Assembly (NCBI RefSeq): GCF_027922265.1 | Contig: NZ_BSFI01000022.1 | Coordinates: forward strand, 124,001 to 188,000 | Direction: 5' to 3' | Origin: Hansschlegelia plantiphila | GTDB taxonomy: Bacteria > Pseudomonadota > Alphaproteobacteria > Rhizobiales > Methylopilaceae | Length of the DNA: 64,000 nt | Shown here: positions 1-9,587 of the stretch, piece by piece | Position numbering within the stretch: the stretch's first letter is position 1 | How the letters are laid out: each line of letters starts with the position of its first letter | Position numbers and translations under genes: made by a program | Notes under the pieces: generated by a model | Seen by the model: the letters and a program-made list of their open reading frames with translations, nothing else | What the model was told of the DNA's origin: nothing | Database searches by the model: none

Positions 1-1180
1 CAAGCCGGGCGACCGCTACAGCCCGAAAAAGGTCGCGGAGCTTCGCGACGAGGTGAACAAGCTCGACGTGTTCGGCTCGATCCGCATCCGCGAGGCGACC
101 GCCCCGGACGCCTATGGCCGCGTGCCGATCACGATCGAGGTCGAAGAGAAGAAGTTCCGCTACGTCGGCGCGTCGGCGTTGTACGACTCGATCGACGGCG
201 CCAGCCTCGGCGCCTATTGGGGCCACCGCAACCTGTTCGGCGGGGCGGAGAAGCTCAGGATCGACGCCGGCGTCTCGCGCCTGATCTCGAATTCGCCGCA
301 GGACTACGAGTACAGCCTGAAGGCGCATTTCGAGAAGCCCGGAGTCTGGACCGGATTCGACGACCTCCTTGTCGACGTCGAGGCGCTGCGCGAGCGGCCC
401 GACGCCTATGACCGCGACGGCATTCGCGCCGCCGCCGCCATCCGCCGCCGGCTCACGAGCGAACTCTCGATCCAGGGCGGCGTCGAGGCCGAGGGCTCGA
501 CGATTCGCGACACCTTCGGAGAGAAGGACTTCCTGCTCGTCGGCCTGCCGGTCAGCGCCACCTTCGACAACACCGACAGCAAGCTCGATCCCTCGCGCGG
601 CGTCCGCGCCACGCTGAGCGCTGCGCCCTATTACAACTTCCAGGGCGAGTCGAAGTCGCTCAACATCTTCAAGGGGCAGGTGTCGAGCTATCTCAGCTTC
701 GACGAGGCCCACCGCTTCATCCTGGCGGGCAAGATCGGCTTCGGCTCGATGGTTGGACCGAAGACGCTCGCGGACGTCCCGGCGAACCGGCGGTTCTTCG
801 CCGGCGGCGGCGGCTCGATCCGGGGCTTCGCCTATCAGAGCGCGAGCCCGTTCTGCACGCCGATCAATCCTAGGCCGAAGCGGGCCCTCGCCTGCAAGGA
901 CGACACGCCGATCGGCGGCCGCAGCCTGATCGAGACGTCGCTCGAGGCGCGCGTGAAGATCACCGATACGATCGGCATCGTTCCGTTCGTCGACGCGGGC
1001 GCCGCCTTCGACAAGTCGATCCCTGACTTCAAGGAGGACATCCGCGTCGGCGCCGGTATCGGCCTGCGGTACTATACGGCGATCGGTCCGATCCGCGCCG
1101 ACATCGCGACGCCCGTGATGGGGCGCAGCAAGAATGATCCGCGGGTCGCCTTCTACATCAGCATCGGGCAGGCGTTCTGA
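1..1180 (+). CDS. tamA: TamA, outer-membrane BamA-family assembly factor (5' partial)
   Basis: The frame is open from base 2 to the stop at 1178-1180, so the gene enters from outside the window; the in-frame GTG at 53 is internal. The visible ~390 residues cover the end of the POTRA region and the C-terminal surface-antigen (D15/Omp85) barrel. The Omp85 lid-lock loop signature GGGSIRGFAYQ is present, followed by a probable surface loop with two cysteines and a terminal strand ending in Phe, as in outer-membrane barrels. TamA pairs with inner-membrane TamB to help insert outer-membrane proteins and move lipids. The stop shares one base with the tamB ATG (A of TGA), so the two are translationally coupled. 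Confidence 0.9.
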   Translation, partial: KPGDRYSPKKVAELRDEVNKLDVFGSIRIREATAPDAYGRVPITIEVEEKKFRYVGASALYDSIDGASLGAYWGHRNLFGGAEKLRIDAGVSRLISNSPQDYEYSLKAHFEKPGVWTGFDDLLVDVEALRERPDAYDRDGIRAAAAIRRRLTSELSIQGGVEAEGSTIRDTFGEKDFLLVGLPVSATFDNTDSKLDPSRGVRATLSAAPYYNFQGESKSLNIFKGQVSSYLSFDEAHRFILAGKIGFGSMVGPKTLADVPANRRFFAGGGGSIRGFAYQSASPFCTPINPRPKRALACKDDTPIGGRSLIETSLEARVKITDTIGIVPFVDAGAAFDKSIPDFKEDIRVGAGIGLRYYTAIGPIRADIATPVMGRSKNDPRVAFYISIGQAF

Positions 1181-4100
1181 TGGCCATCATGAAACGCGCC
1201 CTCATCGTCCTCGGCGTGCTGCTGCTGATCCCGGTCGTGGTTCTCGGCGCTATCCTGGTCTATCTGACGACCGCCCCCGGGCTCGCGACGATCGCCAGCC
1301 TGACGTCGAAATATGCGAGCTCCGACGACACCAGGATCGCCATCGGCAAGATCGAGGGAACGTTCCCGACCGATATGACGATCCGCGACGTCAGGCTCTC
1401 CGACCGCAAGGGCGAGTGGCTGACGGTCGATCGCGTGCGGGTCGAATGGTCGCCGCTCCAGCTCTACAACCGCAAGCTCGTCGTGAACCTCGTGGATGTC
1501 GGCGAGGTCAAGGTCGCCCGGCAGCCGGACTATCCCGAACAGAACGAGCCGGTCGCCCCGCCTGATCCGAACGCGCCGCTGTTCCCCGAGCTGCCGATCG
1601 AGATCCATCTCGAGAAGTTCACGCTCGCCGCGCTCGACCTGGCGGCGCCCGTTATGGGGGTTCCCGCCAAGCTCGCGGCGACCGCCGCCGCCACCCTCCG
1701 GCGACCGGCAGAGGGCGTCTCGGCCGAATTCGATCTTCGCCGCATCGACGACACGCCCGGTCAGATCGCAGGCCATGGGCGGTTCGTCCCGGCGACGAAC
1801 GGAATCGAACTGTCGCTGCGGGGGAGCGAGCCCGCGGGCGGACTGGTCGCCCGCATGGCGCAGATTCCCGGTCTGCCGCCGATCAATATCGGGATGGACG
1901 GCGCCGGCACGCTCGATGCGCTGCGCACCCAGCTCGTGATCACCGCCGGCGATCAAGGGCGGATCGACGGCGCAGCCGACGTCAAGCGCGAGGGCAAGGC
2001 GCGCCGTTTCACGCTCGGGCTTACCGGCGACGTCGGACGGATGGTCTCGCCGGGCTACGCGCCGCTTGTCGAGGGCGCGACGAAGATTTCCGCAGAGGCT
2101 CTGGCCCCCGATGAGGGGCCGATCGACCTGATCGATCTGAGCGTGGAGGCGCCCTCGGCGCGGTTCAGCGCCCGCGGCAAGATCGACGCCTCGGCCGAGA
2201 CGGTCGACCTGTCCTACGACGCACGCGCCGGCGAGCCCGCACGCTTCGCCGCGGTGCTTCCGGCCGACGTGAGCTGGGCGTCGCTCAGCCTGCTTGGAAC
2301 CGCGAAGGGTCCGCTCGATCATCCCGTGATCGACGCGACGATCGACGGCGGCGGACTGGCGGCCGAGCAGGGCGGCGCCGAGACGGCGAGGATCGCGCTC
2401 AAGGCGACGCCGGACGGCGCGCTGTCCTCCGACCGGACGCGAGTGGCGATCGTGGTCGACGCCAAGGCCGACGGCGTGAAGTTCGCCGACGACCGGCTGT
2501 TCAGTCTCGGCCGAACCTTCACGATGTCCGCCGCCCTCAACACCACGCTCGCCGGCGACGCGCAGATCGAGCGCTCGGAAGTCAGGCTCGCGGACGTCGT
2601 CGCGGCGACTTACGCCGGCGCGGTGTCGCCCGACGCGGCCAAGGGCCATGCGACGCTCAAGGCGAGCGACCTGTCCACGTTGTCGCCGCTCGCCGGACGC
2701 ACGCTCGCCGGCGCGGTCGACGTCGCCTCCGACATCGACGTCGCTTTCGACCTTTCGCGCCTGGGCGCGGCGGTCAACGGCACGGCGAGCGGGCTGAAAA
2801 CGGGCGTCGCCCAGGTCGACGCGCTGACCGGAGGCGCGCTCATGATAAAGGGCGGCGTCACCCGATCGCCCGACGGTTCGTTCGCCTTCCAGGGTTTCGA
2901 TGCGCGCGGCGACCATGTCGTCGTCACGGCCGACGGCTCTGCGACGCGAGAACGCGCGGACGTCAGGGCGAAAGCGGAGGTCGACGACCTGTCGCTCGTC
3001 GATCAGCGCGCCGCCGGCAAGGCGACGATGGACGCGACGCTGACTGGCAGGCTCGACGATCTCGGCGTGAAGGCCGTGATCCAGATTCCCGACGGCCGCG
3101 CGATGGACCGTTCGCTGAAGGACGTGAGGCTCGACCTCGACGCGACCGACGTCACCGGAGCGGTCGGTGGAACGTTCCGTCTTGCGGGCTTGCTCGGCGG
3201 CAAGCCGCTCCGGGGAACGGGCGGGCTCAGCACAGACGATAGCGGCGCCCGCCATCTCACCGCTCTCGACCTCCAAATCGCCTCGACCAGCGTGAAGGGG
3301 GACCTCCTCGTCACGCCTGCGGCGCTCGCGACCGGCAAGCTGTCGGTCGACGCGCCCGATCTGTCCGACGTCGGCGCGATTGCGCTGATGGAGCTGGCCG
3401 GTACGCTCAAGGGCGACGTCGACCTCTCGGTGGAAGGCGGCGTCCAGCGCGCGGCGATCGGGGCGACGGGCCAGAACATCGTCGCCCCCGGCGCCAAGAT
3501 CGGCGCGATCGACGTCGCGGCGACCGTGATCGATCCGACGGGCAAGCTGACCCTCGACGGGACCGCGCATGGCTCCTCGATCGCGGTCGGCGGCCAGGTG
3601 ATCGACAAGGCCGCGGTCGTCGCCAAGGGCGCGCCGGACGGCATGGACGTGTCGCTCGACATGAGCGCGCGCGGATCGTCGGCGGTCGCGCAGGGCCGCG
3701 TGGTCTATGCGCCGGCCGAAACCCGCATCGACCTTTCGAAGCTCGACATCGCCGGCGGCGGCAAGACCGCGCGACTCGCGTCTCCCGCCCGGGTCCGCGT
3801 GGTCGGGTCCGACGTCGCCATCGACGTCTTCTCGCTGCGCGCGAGCGACGGCGGACTGCTCACCGTGAAGGGCAAGGCCGGCGCCCAGCTCGATCTCGAT
3901 ATCGCTCTGAGGGAGCTTCCGCTCGCGCTTGGCAACGCCTTCACCCCCGATCTCGGTCTTGGCGGCGTGGTCGAGGGCGACGCCAAGGTGACGGGGCCGT
4001 CTTCCGCGCCGCAAGCGACCTTCGACGTCCGCGGGACCGACCTGTCGATCGCGCAGCTCCGCGACGCCAAGGTTCCCCCGCTCACGCTCGCCACCAAGGG

Positions 4101-7100
4101 CCGGCTTGAGGGCGACCGCATCGTGACGGATACGACCGTCACCGGCGCTGGCGGTCTCAGCCTGAGCGCTCAGGGCTCGGCGCCGATGGGCGACGGCGAC
4201 CTCGACATGACGGTCGCGATGCGCAGCGTGCCGCTGGCGCTCGCCAATGTGTTCAGGCCCGACCTCAAGCTCGCGGGTTCGCTGCAGGGCGACGCGAAGA
4301 TCGCCGGGCCGGTCTCGGCGCCGCGCGGGACCTATGACGTCAGGATCGCGGGCCTCGCCAGTGGTCAGGCCAAGGGCGTGCCCGTCCTCTCCATTGCCGC
4401 GAAGGGCGCGCTGGAAGGCCAGCGCGTGACGACGGACGCCGCCCTGACGGGCGCGGGAGGCGTGAGCCTCGTCGCCAAGGGCGCCGTCCCGCTCGGCAGG
4501 GGCGACGTCGACATGGTCGTCACGATCCGCGAATTGCCGCTCGCCATCGCGAACGCCGCGCAGCCGGAGCTCGGGCTCAAGGGCGCGCTGCGTGGCGATG
4601 TCCGGGTCAGCGGTCCGATCGACGCGCCGCGCGGGACTTACGACCTCAAGATCACTGAGCTCGAGGCGGCCGCGGCGCGCGGCCTGCCGCCGCTCAGCGT
4701 GGCGGCGCGCGGCGCTCTCGAGGGGACGCGCGTCACGACGCTGACGACCGTCGCCGGCGGCGGGATCGATCTGGCGGCGCAGGGAGCTGCGCCGCTCGGC
4801 GATGGGCCTCTCGACATCAACGTCGCGATCCGAGCCCTGCCGCTCAATCTCGCCAACGCCTTCGCGCCGGACGTCGACATCGACGGCGTGCTGCGCGGAA
4901 CGGCGCATGTCGCCGGCACGGCGAAGTCGCCGGTCGCCGCCTACGACCTCGCCGTCTCCGGCCTCACCTCAAGCCGCGCCCGAGGAGTGGCGCCCCTTGG
5001 CGTCGTCGCCAAGGGGACGGCCGACGCCAAACGCGTCGCGACCGACGCCGTGCTCTCCGGGGGCGGAGGCGTGCAGGCCAGCGTGAAGGGCTCCGCGCCG
5101 CTCGGTGAGGGCGACCTCGACATGGCGGTCTCGATCCGGGAACTGCCGCTCGCGATCGCCAACGGCGTGCGGCCGGAGCTGGGCCTCGGCGGCGTGCTGC
5201 GCGGCGACGTCAAACTCGGCGGACCGGTCAAGCGTCCGGTCGGAACGTACGACCTGCAGATCGCGAACCTCGTCGCCGCTGAGGCGAAGGGCGCGCCTCC
5301 GCTCCAGGTCGCGACCAAAGGCGAGCTTCAGGGCGACAGGGTCACGACCGACACGACGGTGACGGGGCAGGGCGGCGTGAACCTCGTGGCCCGCGGCTCG
5401 GCGCCGCTCGGCGACGGCGATCTCGATATGGCGGTGACGATCCGGCAGCTCCCGCTGTCGCTCGCAAACGGCTTCAGGCCCGAGCTCGGGCTCAGCGGCG
5501 TCCTGACGGGCGACGCCAAGGTGACCGGTCCCGTAAAGGCGCCGCGCGGAACCTACGACCTCAAGATCGCCGATCTGCTCGCGACGCCTGCGCGCGGCGT
5601 GCCGGCGCTTCAGGTCGCGACGAGCGGGACGCTGGAGGGCGAACGCGTCACGACCGACACGACCGTCTCTGGCGGCGGCGGCATCGAGTTGACCGCGAAA
5701 GGCTCGGCGCCGCTCGGCGACGGCGATCTCGACATGACGGTGGCGATCCGGCAACTGCCCCTCGCCATCGCGAACGCTTTCCGGCCGGAGCTCGGCCTCA
5801 CCGGCACGCTGAAGGGCGACGCCAAGGTGGCCGGCCCTGTGAAAGCGCCGACCGGAACTTACGATTTGACCGTGACGGGCCTGACCTCGGCGCAGGCCAA
5901 GGGCGTGCCCGCGCTGGAGATTGCGGCGAAGGGCGACCTCCAGGGCGAGCGCGTGACGACCGACACCGTCGTCACAGGCGGCGGCGGCCTCAGTCTCACC
6001 GCGAAAGGCGCCGCGCCGATCAACGGCACGGGCGCGGTCGACATGGCGGTGACGCTTCGCGACGTTCCGCTCTCTCTGGCCAACGCCTTCCAGCCGGCGC
6101 TCGGCCTCGGCGGCAAGCTTAAGGGGGCCGCCAAGGTGGGCGGCACGATCGCGGCTCCGCTCGGGACTTACGATCTCTCGATCGCCGACCTGACGGCCGC
6201 GCAGGCGAAGGGCGTGCCCGCGCTTCAGATCGCGACCAAGGGCACGCTCGAGGGCCAGAAGGTGACCACCGACACCGCGATCACCGGCGGCGGCGGCGTG
6301 CGCGCAGTTGCGCGCGGCGCAATCCCCATCACGGCCGCGGGCGGCGACGTCGACCTGACGGTGGACATCGCGGAGCTTCCGCTTGCGATCGCGAACGGCT
6401 TCGTCCCGAGCCTCGGCCTCGGCGGCAAGCTCGCCGGGGGCGCAAGGATCGGCGGCTCGTTCTCCGCGCCGGCGGGGACTTACGACTTCAGGGTCGCCAA
6501 TCTGACGGCGGCGCAGGCGAAGGGCGTCCCGCCGATACAGATCTCCGCCAAGGGAGACCTGGCCGGAGGACGCGTCACGACCGACACCGCCGTCACGGGC
6601 GGCGGCGGCCTCCGCATCACCGCGAACGGCTCGGCACCGGTCGGCGCGACCGGCGATCTCGATATGACGATCGCGATCCGCAGCGTTCCGCTCGCCCTCG
6701 CCAACGGCTTCTCGCCGGGACTTGGCGCCAATGGAACGCTGCAGGGCGACGCCAGGGTGGGCGGGCCGGTCTCCGCGCCTACCGGGACCTATTCGCTGAA
6801 AGTCACGGGACTGTCGACCGCGGCCACCCGCAGCGCGGGCGTGCCGGCGGCGGCGATCGATTCCAAGGGCCGGCTCGAAGGAAGGCGCGTCTCCACCGAC
6901 ACGGTGGTGACCGCCGCCAGCGGGTTGCGCGTCACGGCGCGCGGCTCGGCCCCGCTCGGCGCGGGCGATCTCGACCTCGCGGTCGCCGGCCGCGCGCCGC
7001 TCGCCTTCCTCAACGACACGCTGTCGGTCTCGGGCGATCGGGTCGACGGCACGGCGACCTTCGACGTCAAGGTCGGCGGCCCGACTTCCGCGCCCCGGAT

Positions 7101-8286
7101 CAACGGGACAGGCTCGCTCGCCAACGGCTCCTACTTCAACCGTGCGGCAGGGCTGCAGCTCAAGGGCATGACGGCGTCCGTCGCGGCGAACGGCGCGACC
7201 ATCGACGTCCGCAGCCTGAAGGCGACCACGCGCAACGGCGGCTCGATCTCGGGCTCCGGCCGGGTGGAGGTGGATCCCGCCGCGGGCTTCCCTGGTCAGA
7301 TCGCGTTCAAGGCGAGCAACGCCGAGATCGTCGGCACCGACATCGTGACGGCCATCACCGACGCCGACCTGCGTCTCGAAGGCCCGCTGGCCCGCCGGCC
7401 GGTCGTCAGGGGAACGATCAGCACCCGCTCGGTCGAGATCCAGATCCCGGACCGGATTCCGGCGCGCTATACGCCGCTGCCGGATGTGCGCCATCGCGGA
7501 GCGCCGGCGGCCGTGATGAAGCAGTACACGGCGGTCAACACTGGAAAGGCGAAGGGCAAGAAAGACGACGCCTTCGTCGCGACGCTCGACATCTCGGTCG
7601 AGGCTAACGACCGCATCTTTATCCGCGGTCTCGGCATGCAGGCGGAGGCCGGCGGCAAGATCACCGTTGGGGGCACGTCCGTGGACCCCGAAGTGGTCGG
7701 CGCATTCAACTTGCGTCAAGGCCGGAGCCAGATCACGGTGATCGGCCACAAGCTCGACTTCACCCGCGGCGCCGTGTCGTTCGCAGGCGATCTCGATCCG
7801 ACGCTCGATTTCGTCGCGGAGACAAAGGCGAAGGACATCACCGCGCAGGTGCTGATCACGGGCACGGCGTCCGCTCCGCAGATCGCTTTCGGGTCCAACC
7901 CGTCCGTCCCGACAGACGAGGTTCTGTCGCGGCTGCTGTTCAACAAGGCCTCCGGCGAGCTTTCCGCGAGCCAGGCGCTCCAGCTTGCTCAGGCGGTCGC
8001 GCAATACAGCGGCGTCGGCGGCGGCGGCGGGGGCCCGCTCGAGAGCCTGCGCAAGGGTCTCGGCGTCGACAGTCTGGACCTTGGGGCAGGCGAGAGCGGC
8101 GGCTTCGGCCTTGGCGTCGGGCGCTACATCGCCGACAACATCTATCTCGGCTTCACCTCCGGCACGACGCCGCAGGACACCGGCGTGACCGTCAACATCG
8201 ATCTGACGGATCACATCAAGGCGCGCGGCCAGGCGGGAGCCGCCGGCAACACGTCGGCCGGCGTCGCCGCCGAATGGGACTACTGA
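1180..8286 (+). CDS. tamB: TamB, giant inner-membrane-anchored assembly factor with internal repeats
   Basis: A 2368-residue protein, much longer than the ~1260 residues of the E. coli protein. Residues 5-30 form a single N-terminal hydrophobic anchor (VLGVLLLIPVVVLGAILVYL). The middle is AsmA/TamB-like beta-rich sequence. From about residue 905 to 1960 there are ten clear tandem units of ~102 residues. Each starts with a version of IRELPLAIANAFRPELGLGG, then GDAKVxGP, then GTYDLxI, and ends GxGG(I/L)xLxAxGSAPLGDGDLD; an eleventh degenerate unit follows. The C-terminal ~400 residues are the TamB (DUF490) domain. The long beta taco is expected to span the periplasm to TamA, whose gene it overlaps by one base. 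The repeats appear to lengthen that groove. Confidence 0.92.
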   Translation: MAIMKRALIVLGVLLLIPVVVLGAILVYLTTAPGLATIASLTSKYASSDDTRIAIGKIEGTFPTDMTIRDVRLSDRKGEWLTVDRVRVEWSPLQLYNRKLVVNLVDVGEVKVARQPDYPEQNEPVAPPDPNAPLFPELPIEIHLEKFTLAALDLAAPVMGVPAKLAATAAATLRRPAEGVSAEFDLRRIDDTPGQIAGHGRFVPATNGIELSLRGSEPAGGLVARMAQIPGLPPINIGMDGAGTLDALRTQLVITAGDQGRIDGAADVKREGKARRFTLGLTGDVGRMVSPGYAPLVEGATKISAEALAPDEGPIDLIDLSVEAPSARFSARGKIDASAETVDLSYDARAGEPARFAAVLPADVSWASLSLLGTAKGPLDHPVIDATIDGGGLAAEQGGAETARIALKATPDGALSSDRTRVAIVVDAKADGVKFADDRLFSLGRTFTMSAALNTTLAGDAQIERSEVRLADVVAATYAGAVSPDAAKGHATLKASDLSTLSPLAGRTLAGAVDVASDIDVAFDLSRLGAAVNGTASGLKTGVAQVDALTGGALMIKGGVTRSPDGSFAFQGFDARGDHVVVTADGSATRERADVRAKAEVDDLSLVDQRAAGKATMDATLTGRLDDLGVKAVIQIPDGRAMDRSLKDVRLDLDATDVTGAVGGTFRLAGLLGGKPLRGTGGLSTDDSGARHLTALDLQIASTSVKGDLLVTPAALATGKLSVDAPDLSDVGAIALMELAGTLKGDVDLSVEGGVQRAAIGATGQNIVAPGAKIGAIDVAATVIDPTGKLTLDGTAHGSSIAVGGQVIDKAAVVAKGAPDGMDVSLDMSARGSSAVAQGRVVYAPAETRIDLSKLDIAGGGKTARLASPARVRVVGSDVAIDVFSLRASDGGLLTVKGKAGAQLDLDIALRELPLALGNAFTPDLGLGGVVEGDAKVTGPSSAPQATFDVRGTDLSIAQLRDAKVPPLTLATKGRLEGDRIVTDTTVTGAGGLSLSAQGSAPMGDGDLDMTVAMRSVPLALANVFRPDLKLAGSLQGDAKIAGPVSAPRGTYDVRIAGLASGQAKGVPVLSIAAKGALEGQRVTTDAALTGAGGVSLVAKGAVPLGRGDVDMVVTIRELPLAIANAAQPELGLKGALRGDVRVSGPIDAPRGTYDLKITELEAAAARGLPPLSVAARGALEGTRVTTLTTVAGGGIDLAAQGAAPLGDGPLDINVAIRALPLNLANAFAPDVDIDGVLRGTAHVAGTAKSPVAAYDLAVSGLTSSRARGVAPLGVVAKGTADAKRVATDAVLSGGGGVQASVKGSAPLGEGDLDMAVSIRELPLAIANGVRPELGLGGVLRGDVKLGGPVKRPVGTYDLQIANLVAAEAKGAPPLQVATKGELQGDRVTTDTTVTGQGGVNLVARGSAPLGDGDLDMAVTIRQLPLSLANGFRPELGLSGVLTGDAKVTGPVKAPRGTYDLKIADLLATPARGVPALQVATSGTLEGERVTTDTTVSGGGGIELTAKGSAPLGDGDLDMTVAIRQLPLAIANAFRPELGLTGTLKGDAKVAGPVKAPTGTYDLTVTGLTSAQAKGVPALEIAAKGDLQGERVTTDTVVTGGGGLSLTAKGAAPINGTGAVDMAVTLRDVPLSLANAFQPALGLGGKLKGAAKVGGTIAAPLGTYDLSIADLTAAQAKGVPALQIATKGTLEGQKVTTDTAITGGGGVRAVARGAIPITAAGGDVDLTVDIAELPLAIANGFVPSLGLGGKLAGGARIGGSFSAPAGTYDFRVANLTAAQAKGVPPIQISAKGDLAGGRVTTDTAVTGGGGLRITANGSAPVGATGDLDMTIAIRSVPLALANGFSPGLGANGTLQGDARVGGPVSAPTGTYSLKVTGLSTAATRSAGVPAAAIDSKGRLEGRRVSTDTVVTAASGLRVTARGSAPLGAGDLDLAVAGRAPLAFLNDTLSVSGDRVDGTATFDVKVGGPTSAPRINGTGSLANGSYFNRAAGLQLKGMTASVAANGATIDVRSLKATTRNGGSISGSGRVEVDPAAGFPGQIAFKASNAEIVGTDIVTAITDADLRLEGPLARRPVVRGTISTRSVEIQIPDRIPARYTPLPDVRHRGAPAAVMKQYTAVNTGKAKGKKDDAFVATLDISVEANDRIFIRGLGMQAEAGGKITVGGTSVDPEVVGAFNLRQGRSQITVIGHKLDFTRGAVSFAGDLDPTLDFVAETKAKDITAQVLITGTASAPQIAFGSNPSVPTDEVLSRLLFNKASGELSASQALQLAQAVAQYSGVGGGGGGPLESLRKGLGVDSLDLGAGESGGFGLGVGRYIADNIYLGFTSGTTPQDTGVTVNIDLTDHIKARGQAGAAGNTSAGVAAEWDY
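3890..7100 (+). repeat. About ten tandem ~306-bp coding repeats inside tamB
   Basis: In-frame degenerate tandem repeats of ~102 codons. The anchor motif (V/I)x(I/L)R(E/Q/S)(L/V)PL(A/S)(I/L)AN recurs at regular spacing from about 3896 to 6970. Copies differ at many positions but keep the same order of submotifs, which points to old duplication with divergence rather than recent slippage. Confidence 0.85.
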
Positions 8287-8308
8287 GCGGCGCCAGGGGC
8301 GCCATGCG

Positions 8309-8674
8309 ATGATGAGCGATACGAGCGACCACGGAGCGGCGCGCGCCCGGCTCTCCGACAGCATCGCCGGCATCCGGGCGCGGTTCGTCGAGGGCTTCGC
8401 CGAACGGGCTCACGAACTCTCCGCCCTCGCGCGTGAGGCCGGCCAGCCGGACGGCGCCTCCGCTCGCCAGACGTTGCGGCTGAAACTCCACAATCTGGTT
8501 GGCTCGGCGCCGACCATCGGTCTGCCCGCGCTTGGCCTCCGGATCACGCAGATCGAGGCGGCGCTCGCCTCGGCGCCGCCGGGCTCATTGGACGCCCGCC
8601 TCGCCAACCGTCTCGCCGGCGAGATCGAGGCGCTGGCGCAGGATCGGAACGTCCTGCGGCAATCGAATCAATAG
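8309..8674 (+). CDS. Small HPt-like phosphotransfer domain protein
   Basis: 121 residues, all predicted helical and charged. The segment LKLHNLVGSAPTIGLPALG closely follows the HPt signature (H-x-LKGSAxxxG-x-x-x-L), with His56 as the candidate phospho-acceptor; Leu-Val stands where Leu-Lys is usual. It starts 23 nt after tamB with ATG-ATG, so either Met could be used. HPt proteins relay phosphate between histidine-kinase receivers and response regulators, but no partner kinase is adjacent. The family call rests on this one motif and on length, so it is probable rather than certain. Confidence 0.65.
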   Translation: MMSDTSDHGAARARLSDSIAGIRARFVEGFAERAHELSALAREAGQPDGASARQTLRLKLHNLVGSAPTIGLPALGLRITQIEAALASAPPGSLDARLANRLAGEIEALAQDRNVLRQSNQ

Positions 8675-8771
8675 CGTTGCTTTTCTGTCCTGAAACACGG
8701 CAAAATTGTGTCGTATGCGCGCGCCGTCAGAACCGACGAAGCCGCCGCGCCTGCCGTGATCGGGAGGAGGC

Positions 8772-9587
8772 ATGGCGCCGCGCCGGCCCCGCATATGCAT
8801 GGCCGCACTATGCGCCGTCGCGCTGTCCTGGCAGACGGTCGACCACGCTCACGCCGGCGCCTTCACCCTGAAGCCGGGCGAGGCGAAGCTTTTTCTCTCC
8901 GGCCTGCTCACCTCGGGCGACAAATATTACGACGGCGGGGGAAAGCTTCGGTCACGGGGAAAATACCGGAAATACGATCTTCAAACCTTCTTGGAATACG
9001 GCCTCGCCGATGGCGTCACGCTGCTTGCGTCCACCGGACTGCAGCGCATCGAGGCGAAGGACGGAGGGACGTTCAACCGCAGCGGCCTCGGGCGCTCCGA
9101 GATCGGCCTCAGAGCGCGCGTGATCGAATCCGGAGACTGGATCTGGAGCGTCCAGGGCTCGGTCGTGATCGCCGGCGCAAAACGGGGGGAGGGAATAGCC
9201 GCGATCGGTGAGACCGACGATCAGTTCGACGTTCGCGGACTGGTGGCGCGCACCTTCGAGGCGTTTGGCAAGCCGGCGTTTCTTGATCTTCAGCTGGGAT
9301 ATCGCGCGCGCGGCCAGGACCCGGCGGACGAAATCCGGGTCGACGCCACGTTCGGGCTGCGGCCCTCGCCGCGATGGCTGTTGCTCGCGCAGAGCTTCAA
9401 CACAATAGGGACTGGCCGGTGGCGCGGGCCCTATCCTCTCGAACAGCGGATATTCAAGCTCCAGGGCGCGGCGCTCTTCGATCTGACGGAGCGGTTGACG
9501 CTGTTTGGCGCGGCGTTCTTCACGCCTGTCGGGCGTGATGCGCTCGACGAGCGCGGAGCCACGATCGGAGTGGGCTACCGGTTCTAG
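8772..9587 (+). CDS. Exported outer-membrane beta-barrel protein, function unknown
   Basis: 271 residues. A signal peptide covers residues 1-28 (basic start, then ICMAALCAVALSW, cleavage near DHAHAGA). The mature part alternates hydrophobic and polar residues in short strands with aromatic girdles and ends in GYRF, the C-terminal Phe recognised by the Bam machinery. A strong ribosome-binding site (GGGAGGAGG) lies just upstream of the ATG at 8772. I do not recognise a specific porin or transporter family. Its stop overlaps that of the convergent glycerophosphodiesterase gene within a single CTAG (9584-9587). Confidence 0.7.
   Translation: MAPRRPRICMAALCAVALSWQTVDHAHAGAFTLKPGEAKLFLSGLLTSGDKYYDGGGKLRSRGKYRKYDLQTFLEYGLADGVTLLASTGLQRIEAKDGGTFNRSGLGRSEIGLRARVIESGDWIWSVQGSVVIAGAKRGEGIAAIGETDDQFDVRGLVARTFEAFGKPAFLDLQLGYRARGQDPADEIRVDATFGLRPSPRWLLLAQSFNTIGTGRWRGPYPLEQRIFKLQGAALFDLTERLTLFGAAFFTPVGRDALDERGATIGVGYRF

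Noticed and set aside
1153..8373. Two huge minus-strand open frames (1153-4908 and 4969-8373), antisense to tamB
   Set aside because: They are Arg/Asp/Glu/His-rich, have no domain pattern and mirror the tamB codon structure in GC-rich DNA; the tamB repeats make the antisense frame open too.
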